DNA of 64,000 nt from Bradyrhizobium manausense (GTDB taxonomy: Bacteria; Pseudomonadota; Alphaproteobacteria; Rhizobiales; Xanthobacteraceae), in NCBI RefSeq assembly GCF_018130615.1, contig NZ_JAFCKB010000007.1, positions 248,001 through 312,000 of the forward strand, read 5' to 3'. Made by a program: the position numbers and the translations under genes. Shown here one piece after another: positions 42,561 through 52,331 of the stretch. The first letter of the stretch is position 1; the number at the start of each line of letters is the position of its first letter. Below the pieces are notes generated by a model. That model was not told the origin of the DNA. It ran no database searches and saw only the letters and a program-made list of their open reading frames with translations.

Positions 42561-44243
42561 ATGCGCACGATCGCAAGATGTCTGGCGACGACGAGCCTGG
42601 TCCTGGTGACCGCAGCACTCGGCTCGCCCTCATGGGCCACCGATGTGGATGCCACATCGGCCATCGACACCGTTACCGTCTATCCCGATGGCGCCACCGT
42701 CACCCGCGTGATCGCGATCGATCTCGCCTCCGGCGACTCGACGCTGGTCGCCAAGGATTTTCCGCTCTCGCTCGATCCATCCTCTCTCCGGGTCGAGGGC
42801 GAGGCGGGCGCAAAACTCACCATCGGCACCATCGATGCGCGGCCCCCGCGCGCGGCGCCGCCGGTCAATCTTCCCGAGCTCGACAGACGCATCGAGGCGC
42901 TCAAGGACGAGCGCGCCGATCTGCAAGGCACGATCGATGCAGCGACGGCCCGGCGTAAATTCGCGGAGCGCTTCGCCGAGGCCTCTCCCGCCGGCCTCGG
43001 TGACAAGGGCGAGGCACGCCCGATCACCGAATGGCGCGCGGCCTTTGCGGCGGTTTCCGAGGAGATCGCGGCCGCCGACAGCGCGATCCGCGATACGGTG
43101 CGAAAGCAGCGTGAGATCGATCGCCAGATTGCGCAGCTCGAAGCTGACAGAACCGACAAGCCGCCGCGCAAGCTCGAGGTTCGAATCGACGTCGCCGCCG
43201 CGGCTGCGACGAAAGCGACGCTGCGCGTCACTTACGCCGTCCGCAATGCGCGCTGGCTACCGCTCTATGACGCCCGGCTCGACACCGGCGCCAAGGATCG
43301 CAAGCCGCAGCTCGAGCTGGTCCGTCGCGCCGAGGTGACGCAATCCACCGGCGAGGACTGGTCGAACGTCGCGCTCGGCGTCTCCACCGTGCGTATCGCC
43401 CGTGGCGGCAGCGCACCGGAGCTCGGCTCGCTGGTGGCGCAATATCCGCAGGTGCCGAAGCCGATGGCGCTCGGCGCCGCTTCGGACCTGGCAAGGCCTG
43501 CTCCCGCCCAGCGTCAGATGTTGACGCCATCCTTCGCGGCCAAGGTTGCGGAGTCAGCCGAGCCGCGCGAGCGTGCAGACGAACAGCAAGCCGTTGCGGA
43601 GATCGGTGGTTTCCAGGCCACCTTCAAAATCCCCGGCCGCGTCAGCCTTGGTGCCGCCGAGGGTGCCAAGAGCCTGCGCATCGCTTCCATGAGCGTGCCC
43701 GCCGAGCTTGCGGCACGCGCCGCGCCGGTGCTGGACCCCACCGCTTTCCTCGAAGCCAGCTTCAAGCAGACCGACGACACGACCTTGCTGCCGGGCAAGG
43801 TCGCGATCTACCGTGATGGCGTTTTCGTCGGCCGCGGCAAGCTCTCGGCCTCGGCCAAGGACGATATCGTGCGGCTCGGCTTCGGCGCCGATGACAAGGT
43901 CAAGATCGAGCGCGCGGTGCTCAAGCGCAACGAGGGATCGGCCGGCCTGATCGTGACGACCTCGAAGACCGACGAGCGCGCCTTCAAGACGACAATCCGC
44001 AACGGCCACGACTTCCCGATTCACGTTGTGATCGAGGATCAGCTGCCGGTCAGCGAGAACGACGAGATCATCGTCGAGATGCTGCCCGCGACCACACCGC
44101 CCACCGCGAGCAATATTCGCGACAAGCGCGGCGTGCTGGAATGGTCGTTCGACGCCAAGCCCGGCGAGGTCAAGGACATCAACTTCGCCTGGCGCGTCCG
44201 CTGGCCGAAGGACAAGAGCATGGTGATCGTGCCGTCGGGCTAG
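42561..44243 (+). CDS. DUF4139 domain protein (MuiA-like), exported
   Basis: This 560-residue protein has a signal peptide (about 1-26, ending SPSWATD), an N-terminal DUF4140 domain starting IDTVTVYPDGATVTRVIAID, a coiled-coil segment (about 95-190, rich in Glu/Arg/Lys with LDRRIEALKDERADLQG) and a C-terminal DUF4139 domain containing ITDDWSN-like EVTQSTGEDWSNVALGVST and EWSFDAKPGEVKDI. Family members include mucoidy inhibitor A, of unknown biochemistry. AGGGAG precedes the ATG. It ends just before a strong two-way hairpin. Confidence 0.85.
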   Translation: MRTIARCLATTSLVLVTAALGSPSWATDVDATSAIDTVTVYPDGATVTRVIAIDLASGDSTLVAKDFPLSLDPSSLRVEGEAGAKLTIGTIDARPPRAAPPVNLPELDRRIEALKDERADLQGTIDAATARRKFAERFAEASPAGLGDKGEARPITEWRAAFAAVSEEIAAADSAIRDTVRKQREIDRQIAQLEADRTDKPPRKLEVRIDVAAAAATKATLRVTYAVRNARWLPLYDARLDTGAKDRKPQLELVRRAEVTQSTGEDWSNVALGVSTVRIARGGSAPELGSLVAQYPQVPKPMALGAASDLARPAPAQRQMLTPSFAAKVAESAEPRERADEQQAVAEIGGFQATFKIPGRVSLGAAEGAKSLRIASMSVPAELAARAAPVLDPTAFLEASFKQTDDTTLLPGKVAIYRDGVFVGRGKLSASAKDDIVRLGFGADDKVKIERAVLKRNEGSAGLIVTTSKTDERAFKTTIRNGHDFPIHVVIEDQLPVSENDEIIVEMLPATTPPTASNIRDKRGVLEWSFDAKPGEVKDINFAWRVRWPKDKSMVIVPSG

Positions 44244-44267
44244 GATCCGTCGCGCCACAAAGAAGGT

Positions 44268-44301
44268 GCGCTCCCTCTCCCGCTTGCGGGAGAGGGAGCG
44301 C
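44268..44301. terminator. 16-bp perfect hairpin between convergent genes
   Basis: GCGCTCCCTCTCCCGC at 44268-44283 pairs perfectly with GCGGGAGAGGGAGCGC at 44286-44301 with a two-base loop. It lies between the DUF4139 gene and the convergent phytase-like gene. It belongs to the CTCTCCCGC repeat family seen also at 61490 and 63685. Confidence 0.75.
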
Positions 44302-44311
44302 AGAATTCGCC

Positions 44312-45667
44312 TCACTTCGCCTTCAGGAAGTCCGCGACCTCGAGCAGCATGAACTCGTCGTCGTCTGCCTTGTTGGGATCGCGGCTGGACGAGAACGGCA
44401 GATTGTTGTCGTTGCCGACGATGATGTGGCTGTCGTCGACGCGATCGACGTTCTCGATGGTGAAGAACGGGAAGGTGTAGACGCCGTCATTGAGGGCTTT
44501 CCGTGCCTTCTTGTCCGGGTCCTGGATCTTCAACAGGTCGATATAGCCGATCTTGCGCACGGGCTTACCGACATTGGAGTCCGAAAGCTCGATCTTGTAG
44601 ATGCGCTTGAACTTGGCGATATCAGGGAAGCAGTTCTCGCCGCGGGTGCCAGACGGGCAGGCCTTGTCGGGCGTGCCTTCGCCGTTGTCGCGCTCGATCA
44701 CGAGGCCGGCGTTCGGATCGATCATGTTGAAGTCGCCGATGGCATTGCCGTTCTGCTCGAACACATATTGCCAGTAGCGGCCGGTGAATTTTTCCGCGGC
44801 GACGTCGAATTCGAGGATGCGGGAGGCTTCCTTGCCGTCGACCTTTTCCCAATCCTTCTTGTCGGCATCCCACAGCGGACCTTCGAGCAGGCCATAGAGG
44901 AACTTGCCGTCCTTCGAAGAAGCAAAACCTTCAAAGCCCTTGGAGCGGCGCAGATTGACGTTGGTATAGGTCGCGCCCGGTGCGCCCGGCGTCGCCACCG
45001 CCCAATGATCGGGCGAACGCACCGGCTTGCCGTCGGCGATGGTCTCGAACACCGCGAGGATCTTGCCTGATTTGTCGGCCTTGAGGGTGTAGGGGCCGAA
45101 CTCGTCGCCGATCCAGAAGGTGTCACCGATGATCTGGAAACCCTCGGTGTCGAAATCGGCGCCGGTGAGGTAGCGCTTCTCGGTGTCCTCGTGGACGATG
45201 CGGAACGGGACGCGTCTGTCGGGATCGTGCAGGAACACGGTCTCCTCGCGCTCGATCTTGCCGCCCGCCCAATCCATCTTGTAGTGGTTCAGGTACAGCA
45301 TCGAGTCCATCGAATTGGCGCGCGCACCCATGCCGTTGTCGGTGATGACCCAGAAGCTGCCGTCGGGCATTGCCTTGATGCCGGAATGCCCCTGCAGCGG
45401 CTGGCCCTTGAACGGCAGCGAGACGCCGGTCGAACGCTCAAACGACTTGCCCATCACGGTGCCGAGCGCGTCGACGCGCTTGCCCGTGGTGTATTTGCCT
45501 GACGTCTTGAGATCGGCGGGCGCGTCGGCCGGCGCGTCGATGAAGGTCGCGGCCGGCATCACCACGTGGCCGGCGAGCTTGGCCGGGAATTCGCCCTCGC
45601 TCTGTGCGAGCGCGGTGCTCGCGGTGAGAATGATCGTTGCGACGGAAGAGAGAAAAGTCGCGCGCAT
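44312..45667 (-). CDS. Esterase-like activity of phytase family protein
   Basis: This 451-residue protein has a signal peptide (about 1-21, ending TALAQSEG) and a beta-propeller-like phytase/esterase domain: PLQGHSGIKAMPDGSFWVITDNG, TGADFDTEGFQIIGDTFWIG, DEFGPYTLKADKSGKI and KGFEGFASSKDGKFLYGLLEG. The conserved DNG, DTEG and E-F-GP residues bind calcium in related proteins. It is periplasmic and probably hydrolyses phosphate or carboxylic esters. It is transcribed toward the sugar transporter genes' direction, 84 bases after the permease gene at 45752. Confidence 0.85.
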   Translation of the reverse strand: MRATFLSSVATIILTASTALAQSEGEFPAKLAGHVVMPAATFIDAPADAPADLKTSGKYTTGKRVDALGTVMGKSFERSTGVSLPFKGQPLQGHSGIKAMPDGSFWVITDNGMGARANSMDSMLYLNHYKMDWAGGKIEREETVFLHDPDRRVPFRIVHEDTEKRYLTGADFDTEGFQIIGDTFWIGDEFGPYTLKADKSGKILAVFETIADGKPVRSPDHWAVATPGAPGATYTNVNLRRSKGFEGFASSKDGKFLYGLLEGPLWDADKKDWEKVDGKEASRILEFDVAAEKFTGRYWQYVFEQNGNAIGDFNMIDPNAGLVIERDNGEGTPDKACPSGTRGENCFPDIAKFKRIYKIELSDSNVGKPVRKIGYIDLLKIQDPDKKARKALNDGVYTFPFFTIENVDRVDDSHIIVGNDNNLPFSSSRDPNKADDDEFMLLEVADFLKAK

Positions 45668-45751
45668 ATGCGTCTCCTGTTGGCGGACGACGCCTTATGC
45701 GGATCGCACATTGCAGTTTTGTGAAGCCGGGCCAAACGCCGCAGCGGGCGG

Positions 45752-46654
45752 TTACTCCTTTACCGCGCCGGTGAGCGAAGACACGTAGTAGTCCACGAAC
45801 AGCGAATAGAAGATCGCAACCGGCAGCGAGCCGAGCAGCGAACCCGCCATCAGCGCGCCCCACTGGTAGACGTCGCCGGTGACGAGCTCGGTCAGGATCG
45901 CGACCGGCACGGTCTTGTTGGCGCCGCTCTGGATGAAGGCGAGCGCGTAGATGAATTCGTTCCAGGACAGCGTGAAGGAGAAGATACCGGCCGAGATCAG
46001 ACCGGGTACGGCCAGCGGCAGCGTAATCCGTCGCAGGATCTGCAGCCGCGTCGCGCCATCGACCAGCGCGCATTCCTCGAGCTCGTAGGGGATCGACTTG
46101 AAATAGCCGATCAGCAGCCAGGTGCAGAACGGCACCAGGAAGGTCGGATAGACCAGGATCAGTGCCAGCGGCGAATCGAACAGTCCGAACTGCACCACGA
46201 CGGTCGCGAGCGGAATGAACAGGATCGACGGCGGCACGAGATAAGCCAGGTAAATGCCGAGGCCGACATAGGGGCTGCCGCGAAAGCGCAGGCGCTCGAT
46301 CGCGTAGGCCGCGAGCGTGCTCGCGACGAGCGACAGCGTGGTCGCCCCGATCGCGACCAGCATGGTCGTCCACAGCCAGCGCGGATAGGCGGTGTCGAAC
46401 AGGAGGTGCTTGATATGCGCCAGCGTCGGCGAGGAGATCCAGAACGGGTTGTGCTCCCGGTAGTTCATCAGCTCGGCGTTCGGCTTGAACGAGGTAATCG
46501 CCATCCAGTAGAACGGAAACAGCAGGATCAGCACGAAGCAGCCGAGCGGCAGATAGATCATCATCAGCCGGCGCAGCCCCGAATCCCAGGCCATGGTGTC
46601 GGGCGCGGCTTTTGCGTTGGCAGCAGCGGAGGCTTGCGCGACGGTATCAGTCAT
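45752..46654 (-). CDS. Carbohydrate ABC transporter permease, MalG type
   Basis: This 300-residue permease has six helices, the contact loop EECALVDGATRLQILRRITLP near residue 205, and a start DSGLRRLMMIYLPLGCFVLI after a polar head of about 25 residues. It is the second permease of a CUT1 importer and overlaps the preceding gene by eight bases. As with the first importer in the window, no ATPase gene is in the cluster. Confidence 0.9.
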   Translation of the reverse strand: MTDTVAQASAAANAKAAPDTMAWDSGLRRLMMIYLPLGCFVLILLFPFYWMAITSFKPNAELMNYREHNPFWISSPTLAHIKHLLFDTAYPRWLWTTMLVAIGATTLSLVASTLAAYAIERLRFRGSPYVGLGIYLAYLVPPSILFIPLATVVVQFGLFDSPLALILVYPTFLVPFCTWLLIGYFKSIPYELEECALVDGATRLQILRRITLPLAVPGLISAGIFSFTLSWNEFIYALAFIQSGANKTVPVAILTELVTGDVYQWGALMAGSLLGSLPVAIFYSLFVDYYVSSLTGAVKE

Positions 46655-47603
46655 TGGCCTCTCCCTGCTGCCATTTGCGGCGTGCCAGGCCGAAATAGGA
46701 AAACAGCGTCGCGAACACCAGGAACGGGATCATCGACACCGCGATCGCCGCACCTTCGCCGAGCTCGCCGCCGGCGATGCCGCGCTGAAACGCCAGCGTC
46801 GCCAGCAGATGCGTCGAGTTGCCCGGGCCGCCACGCGTGATGGCGTAGACCAGCTGGAAGTCAGTGAAGGTGAAGATGATCGAGAAGGTCATGACGATGG
46901 CGAGGATCGGCATCATCATCGGGAAGGTGATGTAGCGGAAGCGTTGCCAGGCGCTGGCGCCGTCGAGCATGGCGGCTTCGTAGAGCGAGGGCGAGATGGT
47001 CTGCAGGCCCGCGAGCAGGGAGATCGCGACGAAGGGAATGCCGCGCCAGATATTGGCGGCGATCAGCGAGAACCGCGCCGGCCAGGGCGAGCCGAGAAAG
47101 TCGATGTTGCTGTCGCGCCAGTGCAACACGTCGACCAGCAGATAGGAGATGATCGAGAACTGCGGATCGTAGATCCACCAGAAGGCCAGGGCCGAGAGCA
47201 CCGTCGGCACGATCCAGGGCAACAGGATGATCGCCCGCAGCAGGCTCTTGAACGGAAAATGATTGTTGAGCAGCAGCGCCAGCCAAAAGCCGAGTGCGAA
47301 CTTTCCGAAGGTCGCGATTCCCGTGTAGACCACGCTGTAGAACACCGCGTTCCACCACAGGGAATCGGTGAGCAGATACTGGAAGTTCTCCAGACCTATG
47401 AACTCGCCCTTTCGGCCGATCGTGGTGTCGGTGAAGGCGAGCCAGATGCCGAGCCCCAGCGGATAGGTCAGGAACACCGCGAGCAGCCCGAGTGCAGGCG
47501 CGAGGCACATCGCCACCAGGAATGGCTTGTAGTCGAACAGGCGCACCAGCCAGTTCGGCTGCCGTTGTGCCAGCACGGGAGAGGAGAGGGTGGTCACGGA
47601 CAT
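46647..47603 (-). CDS. Carbohydrate ABC transporter permease, MalF type
   Basis: This 318-residue permease has the usual longer N-terminus with FLVAMCLAPALGLLAVFLTYP, six to seven helices, and the loop YEAAMLDGASAWQRFRYITFP near residue 230. It pairs with the MalG-type subunit at 45752. It lies 188 bases downstream of the binding protein gene, a gap filled by a dispersed repeat. Confidence 0.9.
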   Translation of the reverse strand: MSVTTLSSPVLAQRQPNWLVRLFDYKPFLVAMCLAPALGLLAVFLTYPLGLGIWLAFTDTTIGRKGEFIGLENFQYLLTDSLWWNAVFYSVVYTGIATFGKFALGFWLALLLNNHFPFKSLLRAIILLPWIVPTVLSALAFWWIYDPQFSIISYLLVDVLHWRDSNIDFLGSPWPARFSLIAANIWRGIPFVAISLLAGLQTISPSLYEAAMLDGASAWQRFRYITFPMMMPILAIVMTFSIIFTFTDFQLVYAITRGGPGNSTHLLATLAFQRGIAGGELGEGAAIAVSMIPFLVFATLFSYFGLARRKWQQGEAND

Positions 47604-47637
47604 CAGGGCGTTGTCCTGTTCTTGAAGGTCACTCCAC

Positions 47638-47787
47638 CGTCATTGCGAGCAACTTGTCCGCCGTAGCTCGGAGAGCGAAGGCGGAAGCGAAGCAATCCAG
47701 TCTGTCTCCGCAGTGAAAGTCTGGATTGCTTCGTCGCACCAGCGCAAAATTGCTCTGCAATTTTGTCGCGGGCTCCTCGCAATGACG
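47638..47787. repeat. CGTCATTGCGAG dispersed repeat
   Basis: CGTCATTGCGAG at 47638-47649 is mirrored by CTCGCAATGACG at 47776-47787, with inner AAGCAATCCAG and CTGGATTGCTT. This is a common Bradyrhizobium intergenic repeat. It lies between the binding protein and the permease genes of one transporter operon, where it may reduce read-through. Confidence 0.85.
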
Positions 47788-47791
47788 ATCG

Positions 47792-49135
47792 CTACTTCTG
47801 CCGCCGGAAGTACCGCTTGCAGCGCTGCTCGGCTTCCGCAGCTGCGGTCTCCGGCGTGGCTGCGCCGGTCGCAACCGATGCGCACATCTGGATCAGCACG
47901 TAGTCGGCGCTGACCGCACCCGTCGCCGTCGAGATCGGGCCCGCATAGCCGTCGTAATAGGTGCTGTTCATGGTGTCCTTGAAGATCTTCACCTTGGGAT
48001 CCTGCGACCACACGGCGGCGTCGGCATAGGCGGCGAGTGGCTGCGCCCAGTAGCCGGAGTTGGCGTTGAGCCAAGGCTCGTACTGGTCCTTTTCCAGCAT
48101 GAATTGCAGGAATGCCTTCGCGGCGTTGGGGTACTGGCTGTGCTTGAACACCATGGCGTTCAGCGTCAACCCCGCCATCGGCGAGACCTTGGCCACGCCC
48201 TTCGGCAGCAATTGATGCTCGCTGTCGTCGGCGATCGCCTTGGTCGCCGGATCGTTCTTCAGCGAAAAATACAGCGAGACGCCGTTGGCGGTCAGCGCGA
48301 TCTCCTGCGCGGAATAGGCGCGGTTGTTGCTGACGTCGTTCCACGACGTCGTGCCGGGGATGAAGGTGGGATAGAGCTGCTTGACCCAGTTCAGCGCGGC
48401 GATCGTCTCCTTGCTGTTGATGGTGACGTTACCATCTTCATCGAGCAGCGCCGCGTTGTGCGACCACAGTGCCCAGCTCGCAAAGCCGTTACCGTCGCCC
48501 TTGGCGTTGCCGAGCGCGAAGCCTGCCGGCTTGCCGGCCTTTTGCAGCTTCTGGCACAGGTCGAGGATGCCGGCATGGTCTTCCGGCACCTTGTCGAAGC
48601 CGACCGATTGCAGGATCGACTTGCGGTAGATCAGCGGACCTGCAGTCGCGCCGAACGGCAGGCCGATCCAGGTGCTGCTCTTGTTCTTCTTGCCGTAGCG
48701 CTGCGCCAGCGGCAGCCAGCCGCCATAACGCTTGCCGACATAGTCGGCGACGTCGGTGAGCTCGATCAGCTTGTCGATATAGATGTGCGGCGCATCGGAG
48801 AAGCCGATGATGATGTCGGGGCCGGCGCCGGAATTGGCGGTCACCGCGGTCTGCTGGTTGATGTCCTCCCAGCCGACGAAATCGACCTTGACCTCGACGC
48901 CGGTCTCCTTGGTGAACTTGGCCGCATTGGCGCGGAACACGTCCTCGTCGGCCTGGACGAAGCGGACCGGCCGCAGCATGCGAAGCGTTGCGCCCTTCTC
49001 GATTGGCAGTTTCGGGGCGGGGACGTCGGCGGCCTTGATCGCGGATTGAGCGTGCGCTGCAACACCAGTGGCAGCGACCGTTGCAGCGGACAGGCCCAGC
49101 GCCAAGGCATCACGACGTGTGATGTCGTTCCTCAT
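47792..49135 (-). CDS. ABC transporter extracellular sugar-binding protein, Tat exported
   Basis: This 447-residue family 1 binding protein has a twin-arginine signal, ITRRDALALGLSAATVAATG, with cleavage after AAHAQS. The mature part shows AAKFTKETGVEVKVDFVGWED and GPDIIIGFSDAPHIY, typical of carbohydrate-binding proteins of CUT1 importers. Tat export suggests folding before secretion. It heads an operon with the two permeases and follows a 2-hydroxyacid dehydrogenase gene by 88 bases, which may act on the imported compound. Confidence 0.88.
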   Translation of the reverse strand: MRNDITRRDALALGLSAATVAATGVAAHAQSAIKAADVPAPKLPIEKGATLRMLRPVRFVQADEDVFRANAAKFTKETGVEVKVDFVGWEDINQQTAVTANSGAGPDIIIGFSDAPHIYIDKLIELTDVADYVGKRYGGWLPLAQRYGKKNKSSTWIGLPFGATAGPLIYRKSILQSVGFDKVPEDHAGILDLCQKLQKAGKPAGFALGNAKGDGNGFASWALWSHNAALLDEDGNVTINSKETIAALNWVKQLYPTFIPGTTSWNDVSNNRAYSAQEIALTANGVSLYFSLKNDPATKAIADDSEHQLLPKGVAKVSPMAGLTLNAMVFKHSQYPNAAKAFLQFMLEKDQYEPWLNANSGYWAQPLAAYADAAVWSQDPKVKIFKDTMNSTYYDGYAGPISTATGAVSADYVLIQMCASVATGAATPETAAAEAEQRCKRYFRRQK

Positions 49136-49223
49136 CAGTACCTCCCTATGATGTCTCCCTTCCCGGCGTTGATCGCCGGTGAAGGGCCGTTTCGGTCTTT
49201 CGGCGCGTTTTGCGCCGGCCGCC

Positions 49224-50267
49224 TTAGCTGTTCGGGCCGCGGTCCATGCTGACGGGCTGCCAGCGGCGGAGCGCGGTGTCTTGCAGCACCGACGGGTTGA
49301 CGCAGCTTACCGGCCACATGCCCTGAAGCACCAGTGACAATTCGTAGCCCACCCGGCGCTTGCGCGCCTCGTCGAACCGTGCCGAGGCCGAGGCGACATG
49401 GGCGGTCAGGGTGACATTCTCCATGCTGAGGATCGGGTTATTGTGCGACGGCGGTTCCTTCTCCAGCACGTCGAGGGCGGCATGCGCGATCCAGCCCTCC
49501 TGCAGCGCCTTGATCAGGCTTTCCTCGTCCACCGTGGCGCCGCGCCCGGTATTGATGAAGATCGAGCCCTTCTTCATCTGCCGAAAGTGCTTCTCGGTCA
49601 GCATGTGATGCACTTCGGGCCGGGCGGGCGCATGCATCGACACGAAGTCGGATTGCGACAGCACCTCGTTCAGCGTTGCCGGGATCACGCCGTGGTCGTA
49701 CATCAGCGTTTCCTGGATGAAGGGATCATAGGCCATCATGCGCAGGCCGAAGGGAGCTGCGCGCTTCGCAACCGCACGCGCGACGCGGCCGAACGAGATG
49801 AAGCCGAGCGTCTGGCCCATCAGCCGCGGAATCTTGAGCAGCGCCGGCCGGCCCTCGGCCCAGCGCCCGCTGCGCACCATCTTGTCCTGCTCGACCAGGC
49901 GACGGAAGCCGGCAAGCAGCAGCATCATGGCGTGGTCGGCGACTTCCTCGATGAAGGTGTCGGGGATGTTGGTGACGGGAATGCCGCGCGCGGTCGCGGC
50001 CTTGACATCGACGCTGTCGACGCCGACCGAGCCGAGCGTGATGACTTTGCAGCTCTCCAGCGCGTCGATGATGGTCTTGGTGATCGGGATGCCCTTGGCG
50101 TAGATCGCGTCGGCATGCTTCGCGGCGGCGATGAACTCCGCCTCGTTGGCCGGCGCCTCGACGATCTCGGCATCGATCGGATCGAGCGCCTCGCGCTCGT
50201 AGGAATAATCGCTGCCCGCGACCGTGAAGCTCGCGCCCTTCGGCGTCACCACCCTGTATTTCGGCAT
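49224..50267 (-). CDS. D-isomer-specific 2-hydroxyacid dehydrogenase family protein
   Basis: This 347-residue oxidoreductase keeps the catalytic residues Arg242 (INTGRGATVDEE), Glu271 (DVLEKEPP) and His290 (LTAHVASAS). The nucleotide motif is unusual: LGFISFGRVA (154-163) stands where LGIVGLGRIG is normal, so two glycines of GxGxxG are replaced by Ser and Ala. Cofactor binding may be altered. The substrate is a 2-hydroxy or 2-keto acid, possibly a sugar acid supplied by the neighbouring importer. It is the first gene of that minus-strand group. Confidence 0.85.
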   Translation of the reverse strand: MPKYRVVTPKGASFTVAGSDYSYEREALDPIDAEIVEAPANEAEFIAAAKHADAIYAKGIPITKTIIDALESCKVITLGSVGVDSVDVKAATARGIPVTNIPDTFIEEVADHAMMLLLAGFRRLVEQDKMVRSGRWAEGRPALLKIPRLMGQTLGFISFGRVARAVAKRAAPFGLRMMAYDPFIQETLMYDHGVIPATLNEVLSQSDFVSMHAPARPEVHHMLTEKHFRQMKKGSIFINTGRGATVDEESLIKALQEGWIAHAALDVLEKEPPSHNNPILSMENVTLTAHVASASARFDEARKRRVGYELSLVLQGMWPVSCVNPSVLQDTALRRWQPVSMDRGPNS

Positions 50268-50521
50268 TTCCTGCTCCCGATTTGGTTTGTCGGTTCTTGT
50301 TGTGACCCGGCCTTCTCGCGCGGGCCTTTGCGTCTTTTACGCGAAATCGGCGGAGCCGCGTACAATTCCCGGTTGCCGGAGTGGAGATATTTTGCCGTTT
50401 TTTCCGGCAGCGTCCGGGCTTCTACGGAGGCGCGTAAGTAACTTGCTAAGGGCTCTCCCACTAAAAATTGATTCAAATCAGAAATAACCAGCGCCAGATC
50501 TGCGCGTTCGAGGAGCCCATC

Positions 50522-52207
50522 GTGAAGTTGAGCAATCTGAAGATCGCCCCCAAGCTTGGCATCCTTGTCGGCGTCACTTTGTTTGGCCTCTGCGTGGCCG
50601 GGCTTCTCGCCGGATATCTGATGAAGCGCGAGATGGTGAACGCGCGCATCGATCAGACCAAGGCGATCGTCGAACTGGCCCGCAACTACGCGGCCACCCT
50701 GGTCAAGCGCGTCAATGCCGGTGAAATGACCAACGACGCCGCGCTCGCCGAACTGCGTCGCTACGGCAATGCGATGACCTACGACAAGGGAGCCGGCTAT
50801 CTGTTCGGCACCACCTATGACGGCATCACGCAGCTCGCGCCCGATCCGAAACAGATCGGGATGAACCGCATGGACGTGGAGACCAATGGACGGAAGCTGT
50901 CTCGCGAGATCATGGACGGCGTCAAGGCCAACGGCGAGCTCCTGCTGTTCTACGAATACGTCAAGCCCGGCCAGGAGAAGCCGATCCGCAAGCTCGGCTA
51001 TTCCGTCGCGGTCCCCGGCTTCGACATGTATCTCGGCACCGGCGCGTATCTCGACGACATCGACGAGAAGATGGGCCCGGTCTACTGGCTGCTCGGTCTT
51101 GCCATGCTCGCGATCGTCATCATTGCCGGCAGCGTCGCCTGGCTGATCGGCCGCAGCATCAGCCGTCCGTTGGCGCTGCTCGGCACCCGCATGAAAGACC
51201 TTGCCGACGGCAAGCTCGAGGGCGAGATTCCCGGCGTCGGCCGCGGCGACGAGGTCGGCGCGATGGCTGCGACCGTCCAGATTTTCAAGGACAACGCGGT
51301 CCGTATCCGCGACCTCGAGAAGACCGACGCCGCGGCGAAGGATCGTGCCGCGGCGGAACGCCGCAGCGCGATGGAAGATATCGCCAACGACTTCGAGCGC
51401 AGCGTCAACGGCATCGTCCGCTCGGTTTCCTCGGCGGCGACCGGCATGCAATCGACGGCGCAGTCGATGAGCGCGACCGCGAGCGACGCTTCTTCACGCG
51501 CGGCAACGGTCGGCGCGGCCTCGCAAAAGGCCTCCGGCAATGTCGGCACGGTCGCGGCCGCTGCCGAAGAGCTGTCGAGCTCGGTTGCGGAAATCTCCCG
51601 CCAGGTGACGCGCTCGACCGAAGTCGCGAGCCGCGCCGTCAGCGATGCCGAGCGTACCAACGCCACGGTGCAGGAGCTCTCGACCGGCGCCGAGAAGATC
51701 GGCGAAGTGGTCAAGCTCATTCATTCGATCGCGGCGCAGACCAATCTGCTCGCGCTCAACGCCACCATCGAGGCGGCGCGTGCCGGTGAGTCCGGCCGCG
51801 GATTCGCCGTCGTCGCCTCCGAGGTCAAGGCGCTGGCCAACCAGACCGCGAAGGCGACCGAGGAAATCTCCGCGCAGGTGGCGGCGATGCAGACCTCGAC
51901 CAGCGATGCGGTCGCGGCGATCGGCGGCATCACCCAGACCATCGCCGAGATGAGCGAGATCACCGCCGGCATCTCGGCCTCGATCGAGCAGCAGGGCGAG
52001 GCGACCCGCGAGATCGCCCGCAACATCCAGTCGGTCGCGGCCGGCTCGAGCGAGATCAACGCCCATATCGGCAGCGTCACCTCGGCCGCGGAAGCGACCG
52101 GCACCGCCGCCGGCGACGTGCTGACCAATGCCCGCGAGCTGGACCACCAGTCCGGCGCGCTGCGCAGCGCGGTGGACGGCTTCCTCGCCAAGGTGCGTGC
52201 CGCGTAA
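50522..52207 (+). CDS. Methyl-accepting chemotaxis protein, single Cache domain
   Basis: This 561-residue chemoreceptor has an N-terminal membrane helix (about 13-33), a periplasmic sCache_2 domain (35-190, with [19 protein letters not shown]), a second helix (about 187-210), HAMP (210-265) and a cytoplasmic signalling domain. The hairpin tip region [20 protein letters not shown] is intact. Cache domains of this type often sense organic acids. The GTG at 50522 follows GAGGAG by six bases and gives the normal short cytoplasmic head. A terminator follows. Confidence 0.92.
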   Translation: MKLSNLKIAPKLGILVGVTLFGLCVAGLLAGYLMKREMVNARIDQTKAIVELARNYAATLVKRVNAGEMTNDAALAELRRYGNAMTYDKGAGYLFGTTYDGITQLAPDPKQIGMNRMDVETNGRKLSREIMDGVKANGELLLFYEYVKPGQEKPIRKLGYSVAVPGFDMYLGTGAYLDDIDEKMGPVYWLLGLAMLAIVIIAGSVAWLIGRSISRPLALLGTRMKDLADGKLEGEIPGVGRGDEVGAMAATVQIFKDNAVRIRDLEKTDAAAKDRAAAERRSAMEDIANDFERSVNGIVRSVSSAATGMQSTAQSMSATASDASSRAATVGAASQKASGNVGTVAAAAEELSSSVAEISRQVTRSTEVASRAVSDAERTNATVQELSTGAEKIGEVVKLIHSIAAQTNLLALNATIEAARAGESGRGFAVVASEVKALANQTAKATEEISAQVAAMQTSTSDAVAAIGGITQTIAEMSEITAGISASIEQQGEATREIARNIQSVAAGSSEINAHIGSVTSAAEATGTAAGDVLTNARELDHQSGALRSAVDGFLAKVRAA

Positions 52208-52228
52208 GGCTTGCGCTGAATTCGTAGC

Positions 52229-52270
52229 GTGGGCAAAGACGCGAAAGCGTCGTGCCCACCTTTTCTTCTT
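52229..52270 (+). terminator. Terminator of the chemoreceptor gene
   Basis: GTGGGCA at 52229-52235 pairs with TGCCCAC at 52253-52259 around an inner GACGC/GCGTC stem, followed by CTTTTCTTCTT. It is 22 bases past the stop codon and looks rho-independent. Confidence 0.75.
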
Positions 52271-52280
52271 GATCTTGCTC

Positions 52281-52314
52281 GCAGTCATCCCCCGCCTTCG
52301 CGGGGGATGACTGC
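52281..52314. terminator. 15-bp perfect hairpin between convergent genes
   Basis: GCAGTCATCCCCCGC at 52281-52295 pairs with GCGGGGGATGACTGC at 52300-52314 with a CTTC loop. It stands between the chemoreceptor and the convergent Bug-type gene, 18 bases from the latter's stop. It is a strong hairpin with little U tail, possibly a dispersed repeat. Confidence 0.65.
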
Positions 52315-52331
52315 ATTCGAGAGGCGCAGCG

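Noticed and set aside
41551-42657. Long N-terminal extension of the AraC regulator
   Set aside because: The extension runs antisense over the response-regulator gene, and the family normally starts at the ATG at 41550.
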